Shown in pieces: positions 44,735 to 56,600 of a stretch of 64,000 bases of DNA. Within the stretch, counting starts at the first letter, position 1. Every line of letters starts with the position of its first letter. The notes under the pieces are model-generated. The model was not told where the DNA came from, did not search any database, and saw only the letters and a program-made list of their open reading frames with translations. Source of the DNA: Euptelea pleiosperma (lineage: Eukaryota; Streptophyta; Magnoliopsida; Ranunculales; Eupteleaceae). Made by a program: the position numbers and the translations under genes. Where the stretch lies: NCBI GenBank assembly GCA_035048495.1, contig CM068553.1:21515190-21579189 (forward strand), in the 5' to 3' direction.

Positions 44735-46097
44735 GAACGTAACTCAATCACACTTAATTCAACTTCATTCAATCGCACATGTCTCTTACAATGAAAAGTA
44801 AACCAAAATAACTAAATTATAAAGCAAAAAAATAAAAATAAACTAGAAAGAAAAATTCTAGAAACTAGAGAGAGAAAATTATAAATGAGAGAGAAAGTGA
44901 GAAGAAAAGAGAGAGAAAACTAGAGAGAGAGGAAATTTGAGAGAGAGAAAGGAAGAAAGAAAATTACCTTAGGACTTACCGTAGATGCCAATGAGATGAG
45001 ATGGAGAAGATGGGCCGAAGTTCGGTCAAATGGTGGTTCCTCCAGGTGAGTGGTTCGGCCATAAGAGAGGGTGCTCCCTAGGGAGAAGCGTGCTGGCTTC
45101 CCATGAGGTGGTGTCGGCCAAATGAGTGGCCAACTCAAATTTAAATCTTTGGAGAAGACAGCCCCAAAGGAGGAGCTTTTCAGGCTGTTACACCGTGGAA
45201 GGATATGATTTTTGCCAGTGGGAATGTTGGTGATACCCACGGTGAAGAGGTTGTGGTTGAAGTAGTGGGTTTCATGTGGAGAGCACCACTTGAAAGGTGA
45301 GATTTGAGAGATGTGGAAACGATGGAAAGGGATGATCAGTCCGTGAGGACAGTGGTGAGAAAAGAGATGAGAAGATGGAGACGTGGCTGAGAGTGGGAAG
45401 ATCCACTGGTGATGGTGGTGTTGGACGACCGGAGAAGATGAATAAGGGAGGTCCGTGAGGAAGATGCCGGTTTTGTGGATCTCTGCGTGTTGATTTCCAG
45501 CAAGGAGCAGCACCGCTTGGTGCTTGAGGGGGTAGACGATGGTGCTAGCAGTTGCAACACCCTAAAGGACGCCTGCAACTCAGGTGTTGTAGTTGCTACG
45601 ACGTTCTTAAAGGAGGTCGCCGTAAAAAGAAGAAGAAGAAGAAGAAGAATAAGGAGGAGGGAAAGAAGAAGGAGGGAAAGAAAAAGAAGAAGAAGAAGAT
45701 GAAGAAGAAGAGAAAGAGGCGCACCTGTGGGCAGACGCCGGAAAGGAGGTGGCGGTGCAAAGTGCAGCGCCGGAGTTCGCCGGTTTTGATGGTGGGAAGG
45801 TGCTGGGGCGGTGCTAAGTGCTGTTAAGGGCTTGCTGAAGGAGAGGGGACCTGCAAGGAGAAGATTAAGAAGAAGAAGAAGAAGAAGGTGGCAGCACTTC
45901 ACCAGCTCGCCGGAGGAACCCGCCGGATTCGTGGAGAAGAAGAGAAAAAGGAAAGAGAAGAAGGAGGAAAGAGGAGAGAAGGAAGAGTAGAACGTGGGGG
46001 AAGGTTTTGAGGAGATAGAGCAAGAGATTGGAGGGGGATTAGGGTTCGAACGAACCCTTCCCCCTCCTCTTATAAAGCTCCCTATTTCCTTTAATGG
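44735..46097 (-). mobile_element. - strand Athila-type LTR fragment joined to D and E
   Basis: Runs in - orientation from inside the U5 side (GAGAGAGAAA tract, donor-like AGGTAAT/GGTAAGT on the - strand near 44970-44990) through a (GAA)n tract, the GGGTTCG/CGAACCC dyad near 46032-46047 and a TATA element at about 46070-46076. It ends at the centre of the LTR palindrome (ATTTCCTTTAATGG). Both ends are abrupt: the left joins the truncated D LTR and the right joins the leader of E, with TGG shared. Frames inside (45336-45902, 45475-45827) are LTR low-complexity. Confidence 0.78.
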
Positions 46098-47700
46098 ACA
46101 GCCTGACCTTTTCGGGAAACTTTTTTTTTTTGGTTTTTAGTGATTTTTAGCAGTTTTTAAATTACTATTTTTAATGCCTCGGAAGGCCGAGTGCAAAGTT
46201 GTAATAATTTAGGAATTTTATTGCTTTCCAAATAACTGCTAGATCTTGTTCTAGGGTTTTTTAGAAACCCTAGATTAAGTGGAAATTACCAAAAAAATAA
46301 TAAAATCAAAATTCAAAAAAAATTAGGGTTTTATATTCTGCAGATTTTTAGAAATCACCAATCAAGGATTTGCGATTTTTGGAAAGATTCCAAAATCTTG
46401 AAACTCTGCTTAATTAGGGTTTCCCCTCTTAGAAGTTTCCTCTTTAGAAGAATTTCTATCTTTAGAAATCTTCCGAATTTGGAAAAGTCTGCAAAAGGAA
46501 ACACCCCAAATCTAGCAGAATTTCAATTTTGGGAAATTTCCCAAAATTATAAGGGATCTCGCAATCAAATCTTTCTTAGAAGATCTCCACCGTTCGGGAA
46601 ACTTATCAATCTAGGTATTTTCCAATCTGGAAATTCCTAAATTTTAACTCATCTCGAATTTGGAAACTAATTCAAAAACTTGCCTAAATCCAGTGCTTGT
46701 TCAGTGAACCCTAAAAAGGCAAGGATCTTCCAAATAGAATCCCAAATACCTAGACCATGCGATCTAACTGTTTCTACAGGAACACGATCCAGTGTGGGTA
46801 GGGAGCGAAAGCTCAAAGAGGTGGAGTCGGGCCCAAGCCCATTAGGATACCCCTCTCTAACCCACGGAGGCGACCCTGTGGCGTGGCCCACGGGAGGTAA
46901 GTCTCTATCCTCGCCTTGAGTGCGATACTGCGCCGTTGGGTGACTCATTGCCGCTTGTCTATTTGCTTTCGCATCCATATTCTTCGACTTGCATGGCGTG
47001 GCCGTTAATCAATCAACTCTAAGAGAGCAGACCCAGCTCCAAATTGAAACTGGTGGGATTTCATCACCCACCTCATCATTCCAACTGATTTGATCCCAAG
47101 GCTCCATTTAATTAAAAAGAATCAAGAAGTAGAGCCAATTAGCCCGGTGTTCGAGGAAAAATCCACGCAAAGCGAACCCGCTTAACATCCAATCGAAATA
47201 AGACCACGAGCGCGGGTCCCTGTTGTCTAACACACCCATAAGTCCCTGCTACTCAAGTACACTGAGCTCGACGTGGCATCTTGGACTATTCGGCAGTTAG
47301 TTACGTGTGGACTAGGAACACGCACCAACCCTAGCTTAACCCGAGGGAACACTCTTCTTATCCACTTGACCAATCCGGTTAGTCTGGGACGTACTTAAGT
47401 CAGCCATTGTGCCGCACGTCTGTCTAGGCTTCGGATTGCCTTGTTGTTAACTAGAGTTAGTACTAAAGGATTCGCTCTGAAGAGTGTAGCCTGGTGAGAA
47501 CCTCTGAGTGCAGAACAGTTAGCCCGGCGGTTAAAAGATAAACCAGTGGTCCGCCCACTGTCATAATCTACTCTAGCCCCAAAACTAACAAAGATAATTC
47601 CTAAAATATATCCTGATTACTTAGAATAGGATTATCTGTGCTTGGTGTGCATCATTTAGGATAGTGTTCCTCTCTGGCAACTTTTTGCCAAGTATAGAGC
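46095..47700 (+). mobile_element. 5' leader of Athila copy E (PBS lost)
   Basis: Collinear with the leader of D from about 38783 on and with F in antisense. It keeps GAGC-GAAA-GCTC at 46803-46814, the donor-like AGGTAAGT at 46895-46902 and hairpin TGGCAA-CTTT-TTGCCA at 47675-47690. The PBS and first approximately 100 bases were removed at the junction with the antisense LTR fragment. Confidence 0.78.
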
Positions 47701-48885
47701 TTGCCTCATTCGCGTATGCCCGTTTGGAATCGTCCGAACAAGCGCTTGATTCGATCTGAGAATCACGTCCCTACAGTGGATCCTCCACTGAATTCTTCCC
47801 CATCTCTTTCCCCATCCGCCTCCCCCAGTACTACTACCTTTGTAGTCATGGCAGTCGAACGACCTCTTATCGAGACGTTCGCTCCTATCTCTGCCAATCC
47901 GCCTACTTGCATTGTTCTCCCACCTACTACGGCGGTACAGTTCGAGATCAGGCCACAGACGATCCAAATGCTGCCAACCTTTCGTGGTCTCCCAAGAGAA
48001 GACCCATATTCCCATATTCGGGAATTCCAACATGTCATCCTACTTTTCAATAATCAAAACCTCGATGATGACAATGTGCGTCTGCGAGTTTTCCCATTCT
48101 CGCTCAAAGACCGAGCCTCAGATTGGCTCTACTCCTTACCCGCTGATTCAATCAGCAGTTGGAAAGAATTGGTGGGCAAATTCATGTCTAAATTCTACCC
48201 CATGACTCGAACCAACCAAATGAAGCAACTCATTCAGGACTTTAGACAGAAGTCCGATGAGAAATTTTTTGAAGCGTGGGATAGATTCCAAGACTACCTG
48301 ACTAAGTGTCCCCACCATAGCAACGACAAGGGAAATCTTGTCCACGTCTTCTATAAGGGACTTACTGATGAGTCCCGGACCATGGTAGAGTCAATGTGCC
48401 AAGGAAAATTCCTGCACCAAACTCCGACCGATGCATACAAATTCTTGGGAGAGTTAGGAGAAAACTCTCAACATTGGACGACTGACTCAGAGTTCAGTCG
48501 AACCACTTCGGTCCAAAGGACAACCAAGGGACATGATGCTACAACTGATACTGAGCTTCGATCAGTTATTCAAGAGTTGAGCAAGTCAGTCTCGGCACTG
48601 GCTGTGTCTGTACAAAAGCCTACTCAACAATCTACCCCAGTCATGCATGTGGGACACGAGAGCCCTATGGAATCTTGTACCCTTTGTCTGTAACCATCCC
48701 ATACTACTGAGCATTGTCCTTTAAATGAAGGATGGTCCAATCCTCTTCAGGAAGAAGTTTGTGCTTTCAGCACATACAAACCTCCTACTCAGAACTCGTA
48801 TAGTCAATCTTATCATCCGGACACGAGGAACCACCCTAACTTCTCTTGGAGGCCTCAATCTACTCAACAGCTAGCTCAACCTCCA
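47701..48885 (+). pseudogene. gag of Athila copy E, interrupted by element F
   Basis: Nearly identical to the Gag part of F: leader peptide MPHSRMPVWNRPNK, internal start [11 protein letters not shown] at 47848, capsid region ([54 protein letters not shown]) and the knuckle start ESCTLCL. A CAA-to-TAA change makes a stop at 48691-48693 inside the CCHC motif. The frame then reads on ([15 protein letters not shown] ... [10 protein letters not shown]) to 48885, where F is inserted with duplication of CTCCA. It resumes at 63985. Pol of E, if present, lies right of the window. Confidence 0.9.
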
Positions 48886-51724
48886 TGAAAGTAGGATTTT
48901 TCCGCGTCGTTGGTTACGGAAACCCTTACTTCAACACAATTTTAATTAATCCGAGACTTTTAACCTGTAGAATGAGCAATTTTGCACAGTGGCTTGTGTC
49001 GGATGTCGATCCGCACTCGGAATTAGTCGGATTAGCGCGAATAAGAACAAAACTTACGGAATATCACAAGAAATAATAGATAAGAACAAACTTCATCATT
49101 CAGTGATCAAAATGTCTATTACAATGCTTGAATCGAACATAAAATAAAATAAGATGAACTAAAAAGCAGTTTTAAAGAAGAAAATTCTAAAGAGAGTTAG
49201 AGAGAGAAAGTTAGAAAGAGGTCTCTAGAAAGAGAGATTACTCTCTAGAGAGAGAAAACTAATTTAGAGAGAGAAATTTTTAACCTAGAGAGAGAACTGA
49301 GGAAATAAAGGGAGAAACTACCTCAGCAACTTCACCAGAATGGGATTGGACCATTGATCGGCCATTGTGGTGCACGGAATATGATGGTGGTTCTTGTGGG
49401 GCTGCTAAGTAGAAGGCAGTGCATGGTAGAGATGGAGTTGAAGGGAGATTTATTGGGTTTTGGGGTGCTGGACTACGGAGGAGCATGTAATGGAGGGTTG
49501 TAGGCGGCAAGGAGGAGATATGATCTCCACAGCAACAGTGAATGGAGGGTGCGCCTGTGGTCAAGATCTACTCCAGACAAGAGAACCCGTGGATTAGTTT
49601 CCACGTTTTGGAGATAAGACGCCAGCTGGTGCTTGGTAGAGAGTGGGGTGGATGGTGCACTAGCAGCAAGAAGAGCACTAGCTGCTCTTTGGAGAAGTGG
49701 CGGCGATCTGTGAGCAAGTGGTGATGTTGCACGGTGGTGCACTTGTGGGCGGTCTAGAAGGTGGAGAGGCTAACCTTGAATATGAGTTGGAGATGCAACA
49801 GGTCGTGGACGTACATAGCAGCGCTAAGAGGGGCAGTCACTGAAGATGGAGATCATAGGGTGAAATCGGTGGTGGAGGAGCCAGCAATCGTGGAGAGTTG
49901 AGGGCGGATCTGCTGGCTTTGCAAGTCCATGCACCAGCAAGGATGCCGGAGTTGCATGGCGATCACGGTGGGACACACCTGCTGGTGGTGCAAAGGAGAT
50001 GCACCAGTCCAAGGGAGAGACGGCTTCCCCTTCTCCTTCAACGGACTGGAGTTGCAGGTTGCAACTCCAGCACGTTAGAGAGACGGGGTGTGGGGGGCGA
50101 TGGCTGGTGCAGGCGCTCCAGCAGGTAGGAGTCGGTGATGATGGAGGCGCTGGTTGCTGCCAGTGGAGACTGATGTGAAGGCGAGGTGGAGGGCAGACGT
50201 CCTCTTCTTCTTCTCTTTTCTGGTTCTTTTTTTTTTTTCTTTTTGTTTGTGGAACGGTGAAGAAGAGGAGGAGGGTGACGGTGGCTGGGTTTGCTTGAGG
50301 GATCCCAAAGGAGGATAGGACGATGGAGGAGATGAGGAGAGGGAGGCGAAGATAGAAGTGCTGTGTAACGTGGGGCGTAAGGAGCACTGACGGCCGGAGT
50401 TGCAGGTCTGCAACTCCGGCGTTAAAAAAAAACGGTAATGAAAAACGAAAACGAAAACGAAAAAAAAAAAAAAAAAAGAAAAAGAAGAAGAAGAAGAAGA
50501 AGAAGAAGAAGAAGGAGACTGATGCCGTGGAGGAGCACTGACGGCCGGAGTTGCAGGCAACTCCGGCGTAGAAGAAGAAGAAGATGAAGAAAATGAGAAA
50601 GAGAAAAGAAGAAAAAGAAGAAGAATGGGGCCAAGGGTGAATGCGGGATTGATAGGGGGAGAGAAAGGAGAAGATTTGAGGGGGATTAGGGTTCGAACGA
50701 ACCCTTCTCCCTCCTCTTATAAAGCTCCCTATTTCCATTAATGGAAATAGGGTATTTTTTGAAAATAAAAAAATATTTTTTTTTTTTTTTTTTTTTTTTA
50801 AGTAAAAACCTACTTTTCTATGGGGAATCTCTCCAATTAGTGGACCCCCCATTTAATTAAAATTATTTTTGAAATTCGCGGGGTCCACTAACTGGTCGGA
50901 CAGCGGGTCGATGCTGATGGGCCCGGCTACTGGCCCACATGGACTGATGATGTCCATCGTCTCACAAGATGATGTGACAGGCATTCTGAAGGCGATCGGA
51001 TGGATGGTGACTTGATTGGGACCCAGATTGGTAGATCGACGGATCTAGAGAGATCCAACGGTCAGAAAGCTAAGGGAGATGAGATAGAGCTGATAGGCAG
51101 GAGTTCTGGGGTTAGGTCAGTAGATTCGAGGATCGAGAGATGAAGAGAGAGAGAGAATAAGGAGAGATGAGAGAAAAAGTATCAAAAAAAATGGAAAAAA
51201 GCACTGGCGGAGGGTCTGGAACCCTGTTCTTCACTGTGACCATCCTCACGCTTCTCCAGTAGAGTCGACCATCATTCTTTGCTGACTCATGTGGCTTTAA
51301 ACGCTTTGGTCCGTCTCTTGGTCATTGGCTCTCCTACTCTCTTCGTTCTTTGGGCCGGCTTTTTGGTCATCTTATTCAGCCCATATTTGGCCCATATCTT
51401 CTAGTTATAGCATGTGGGCTTGTTAAGCTTTGATAATGGGCTTTCATGATCGATTTGGGCCCACAAGTCTCGAAAATCGTCCCATCGGGGTTTCCTGCGA
51501 CAGAAGAAGCGCGTAATGAGACTTTATCAGAACGGCTTAATATTTAGACTTCCGAAAATGTGTTTAATGCATGCAAATATACCATTTCGTCCAGAAAAGT
51601 GTGTTTTACGCAATGAGATAGACTCTTACGTAGAAAAGTGGATAATTAGAGCAGTTTTACGTAGGAGAGTGCGATAACGCTAACAGGATAAGTGCTTAAA
51701 ATAAGCACTTTTGAGCGAATATCA
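48886..51724 (-). mobile_element. 3' LTR of element F
   Basis: 2839 bp in - orientation, TGATATTCGC (at 51724) to ACTTTCA (at 48886). It holds the full 26-bp palindrome at 50727-50752, a TATA element near 50718-50724, GGAGTTGCAG hairpins near 50048, 50391 and 50541, and a (GAA)n tract at about 50477-50513. Frames such as 49824-50852 are runs of Phe/Ser from CTT tracts and not genes. Confidence 0.93.
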
Positions 51725-51736
51725 CAACCCCCAACC
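51725..51736 (-). promoter_or_regulatory. polypurine-like tract of F
   Basis: On the - strand GGTTGGGGGTTG abuts the LTR start at 51724. Confidence 0.85.
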
Positions 51737-53254
51737 AGCATATTGCCAATCCTTGGCAATTAGTGCGAAATACATGAGCTTAAAAGGGCTCTGCACATGC
51801 TGCACACTTTTTCATATTAGCTCAGGGAAAACCCCGTTCGTCAAATCATTGAATGGATGCAAAAACAGTTACATGCTAGCGAAGAGTTGGAAAGTTTTGG
51901 CAAGACTACAGACTGATAATCATGACCCAGAATAGTCAGACTCTGCGTGTGTGTGTGCTCAACGTTCTCATCATCCGACAGTAAAGATTTCCAGATCACC
52001 TCTAAGTTTTTATGCCTCGACCTCAAATCTCACATGTTTAGCACTCAGAATAGAATCACACAAGAAGGGTTTTCTTCTTTTCTCTCAATTTATATGTGAG
52101 GAGATGTATTTAATATAAAGAGGCAAAAGATCTCACATATGTTTTATTTGAAGGAAGGACATCTTTAACAGAAGAAGATCTCATGATTGGAATACCACTT
52201 CACTCGGGAACGTCAGATCAAACTCTATAGCTTCTCTTTCTCCAATCTCCACATTTTATGATCGTGCTATCCTAGAATCAAGTAGGACTTTCCTGGGTTG
52301 TAATGAGGCTTAGGTCAGGTGTAGAAAAATAAAGGTATACAGGATTTCAAAGATCTTGAGAGGATATTGCCATTTTCTTGAATTTTTCCTGCGACGTAAC
52401 ACCATTATCTGGTTCTTTTTCCTTTTTTCGTATTTTTCTCTTTTTCTTGATATTTCTGAGACTGCTCAATTTCTTTTCAGCTCTTCTTCATACTTTCTTT
52501 TCATATTTTGTTTTCAGCTTGAACCACTTTCTTTTCCTTTTGATTCTTCTTCTTTACTTTTCTTTTCACGGTACACCCACATCAGTTATTCTTTTGTCCA
52601 TCTCAAAATAAGGGTAGCCAGTCATGTTTCGTAGCTGGACTGGATTTTAGGTTGATGGGTTTGCAAATAAAAGGCTTTTATAGAAAGGTTCAAGGGGTTT
52701 CTAGTGAAGTATAATTCAGGTGAGTAAAAAGGCTGAATGGTTCAGAAAAAATGGCATAAATCATTTTCTAGGGTTTGCACTATCATGTATACTGTCTTGA
52801 CTGGATATAGAGAAGGTTCTGTCGTAGTAATCCAATGTTGATGTCGTTCCGAGTTTTATGATCGAAGCAAAAGATAATGAGATCTCTCAACGAATATTGC
52901 GGGCATGAAGAATAGTGAGTCATCTTGTGACTCAGAATTGTTGTATAACACTCTGAATTGATTAAAGGCTCGAAAGCTCACTGGGTTAGGTCTCCACAAT
53001 TATTCTCACAGGATCTCTAGAGTTTCAAAACTTAGGATGACTCTGATGTTGATAGTGTACAATTGTGCCAAATCTGAGTTTTTCTGAGTTTTCAAACCTG
53101 CTGTAGTCACGCCTGACTTGACTCGACGCTAACAAAAATTGACATCCTCAATACTGACTTAACGAAGGTTTTTAGCTAATCAAAGTCAGGGTATTTGACA
53201 CATTTTTGAAATTCTAGAAAACTTTTGGAGAACATCGGAAATCATCCCAAAAAT

Positions 53255-53320
<66 letters not shown>

Positions 53321-53668
53321 GACATGAGTTTTTGTAAATACCCACCCCCAACCAAAATACAGCACCGTCCTCGGTGCTCATGACCGGGACATAAAATGAT
53401 AACAAATCAATGATGATGATGCAAAGATTCAGGAAGGATGTTACCAAGTCGGCAGAAACTCGACAGTGTGTGGTACCTGATGATCGGAAGAATGACTGTA
53501 CCTGCATTTCCAGAGATATAACAGTAATAACAAATGCATGAGACTCATGTACTCTAGGAATACCGGAATTGCCTTTCCGAAAGCGCTAAGTTTTACGTCT
53601 TCAGCCAGACATGACGGGGGTGACAGGCACCCCCAACCAAGTTGGAGCACAGGAGACTGAGTAGATCA
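51737..53668 (-). mobile_element. 3' untranslated region of element F (no env)
   Basis: About 1.93 kb between the pol stop and the PPT without a credible frame. It is collinear with the same region of C and D, including the hairpin at 51742-51760 and the ACTCAGTCTCC block right after the stop. Many Athila elements carry an env-like gene here and this one does not. Confidence 0.78.
53258..53317. repeat. 60-base T run (A run on element sense strand)
   Basis: An unbroken T homopolymer in the 3' untranslated region of F. The homologous place in D holds an A run of about 20 and in C an A-rich tract. Confidence 0.9.
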
Positions 53669-56600
53669 TCAGTCGACATAGGCAGGATCGATTAGATCGA
53701 TCTCAAAAGTCTGAATGAACAATACGTCAAGTTCATGGAACTGTTTTAGACGCTGCCCATTGACCTGAAAAGAGGAGTGATCCTTGGGATCCTCAATAGT
53801 GATTGCCCCAAAGGGTGTGACTGCGGTGACCGTATAAGGACCGGTCCACCTAGATTTCAGTTTCCCAGGGAAGAGATGGAGACGAGAATTATAAAGAAGG
53901 ACCTTCTGTCCTGGCTGAAACTCTTTCCTGAGGATGCTCTTGTCATGTATCCACTTCATTTTGGCTTTGTAATTCTTGGACAAGTTGTAGGCATCATTTC
54001 TGAGTTCTTCTAACTCATTCATTTGAAGTTTCCGCTCCTCCCCTGCGGAGTCTAGGTCGAAGTTGAGCTTCTTAATGGCCCACAGAGCACGATGTTCAAT
54101 CTCTACCGGTAGATGACAGGGTTTCCCAAAGACGAGACGATAGGGAGACATATTGAGTGGGGTCTTGTAGGCGGTTCTGTATGCCCATAAAGCATCAGTG
54201 AGACGAGTAGACCAGTCTTTACGTGTGGTATTGACTGTCTTCTCCAAGATCTGCTTGATCTGACGATTAGAAACCTCCACTTGACCACTAGTTTGCGGAT
54301 GATAAGCTAGGGCAACCTTGTGGGTTACCCCATACTTTTTCATTAATTTCTCGAAGATCCTATTGCAGAAATGGGTGCCCCCATCACTAATGATGGCCTT
54401 AGGGGCACCGAATCTGGCGAAGATGAACTCCTTTAGGAATTTGACCACCACTTTGTGGTCATTGGACTTGGTGGGAATGGCTTCTATCCATTTGGATACA
54501 TAGTCTACCGCAAGGAGAATGTACTCAAAACCATAGGAAACGGGAAAGGGGCCCATGAAGTCGATGCCCCAGATGTCAAATATTTCATCGACCTGGATGG
54601 GAGTGAGGGGCATCATGTTCCTCTGGGAGATGCGGCCTAGATGCTGGCAATTAGGACAGGTTTTGCAGTAGATATGGGCATCTTTAAATAGTGTAGGCCA
54701 GTAGAATCCGCATTGCAAGACTTTTTCTGCAGTTTTCTTAGTACTGAAATGACCACCACAAGGTTGGTCATGACATGAGGACAAGATATTGAGTTGGTCC
54801 GACTCAAGGACACAGAGACGAATGATCTGGTCAGGACAGTATTTATACAAATAAGGGTCATCCCAAGAGTAGTACTTAACTCTTGCTAGGAATTGGCTTT
54901 TGTCCTGTTTTGACCAGTGTGACGGCATTTCTTCGGTGACAAGGTAGTTGACAATGTCAGCATACCAAGGATTAACAGAGATGGCGAACAGTTGTTCGTC
55001 TGGAAAGGTTTCAGGGATGGGCTGGGTGTCGAAGGATGACTCTAAAGTCAGTCTAGACAAGTGATCAGCCACTACATTCTCAGTTCCTTTCTTATCCTTA
55101 ATCTCGAGGTCGAATTCCTGCAGTAAGAGAATCCATCGAATTAATCGAGGTTTGGTTTCCTTTTTCGACATGAGATAACGAAGGGCTGCATGATCAGTGT
55201 ACACAACCACCTTAGTGGCTAAGAGGTACTGACGAAATTTATCAAGGGCGAAGACTACCGCCAGGAGTTCTTTCTCAGTGGTGGAGTAATTCATTTGGGC
55301 AGAGTTAAGAGTTTTGCTCGCGTAGTAGATCACATGGGATCGTTTGTCAATTCTCTGCCCTAGAACAGCGCCTAACGCGTAGTCAGAAGCATCGCACATT
55401 ACCTCAAAAGGTAGAGTCCAATCCGGGGGACGGATAATGGGCGCAGTAGTGAGCTCAGATTTGAGACGCTCAAATGCCTTGACACAGTCAGCATTAAAGT
55501 CGAAAGGACTATCTTTAGCTAGAAGATGGGACAGAGGTCGAGCGATTTGAGAGAAGTCCTTGATGAATCGCCTATAGAATCCTCCGTGTCCCAAAAAGGA
55601 ACGGATGTCACGTACGGACTTAGGAATGGGCAAGGTCGAGATGATATCGATTTTAGCTTTGTCGACCTCAATGCCCTGATGGGAAATGACATGTCCCAGA
55701 ACTATGCCTTTCTTCACCATGAAGTGGCATTTCTCCCAATTGAGGACAAGTCGCTTGTCCTGACAGCGTTGAAGTACCAGCCCTAGATGGGTCAGACAGT
55801 CATCAAAGGATGACCCAAAAACTGAGAAGTCGTCCATAAAGACTTCGAGGAATTTTTCCACCATGTCAGAGAATATGCTCATCATACACCTTTGAAAGGT
55901 TGCGGGTGCATTGCAGAGGCCAAAGGGCATGCGCTTGTAGGCAAAAGTGCCAAAGGGACAGGTGAAAGTTGTTTTCTCGTGATCCTCAGGGGCGATGGGT
56001 ATTTGATTATACCCTGAGTAACCATCAAGGAAGCAATAATAGGAATGACCTGCTAGTCTCTCCAACATCTGGTCTATGAAGGGTAAAGGAAAATGGTCCT
56101 TCCTAGTGTTGGTGTTGAGTCGTCGGTAATCGATGCAGACTCTCCACCCTTTCTTCAGGCGCTGGGTTACCATTTCCTTGTTCTCATTTTCCACAACTGT
56201 GAATCCTGCCTTTTTAGGGACGACATGAATAGGACTCACCCATTTGCTATCGGAGATGGGATAAATGATACCCGCATCTAACAGTTTAAGGACCTCATCC
56301 CGGACTACATCCTTCAAGACGGGGTTCAACCTCCTCTGGTGTTCTCGAGAGGTTTTGGATTCATCCTCGAGATAGATGTGATGTTGGCACACCGAGGGGT
56401 CTATGCCTCGAATATCATCTATAGTCCAACCTATCGCAGATTTGTGCTCGTTGAGCAGCTCGAGAAGTTTCTTACGTTCACTCTCAGACAAAGCGGAAGC
56501 AATAATGACAGGGTAGGTTTCCTTAGGACCAAGATAGGCATAGGAAAGATCTGTTGGAAGAGGCTTAAGCTCCAATTTTGGAGCAGATGGAGTAGAAATA

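Noticed and set aside
49824..50852. 342-codon frame with long Phe runs (and 62302-63111)
   Set aside because: Antisense or sense reading of homopolymer and (GAA)n tracts of the F LTRs. The two LTR copies differ in frame because of run-length changes.
53669..53780. Possible env-like or chromodomain sequence after integrase in F
   Set aside because: Pol ends shortly after [11 protein letters not shown] with no chromodomain signature, and no frame of meaningful length follows before the PPT.
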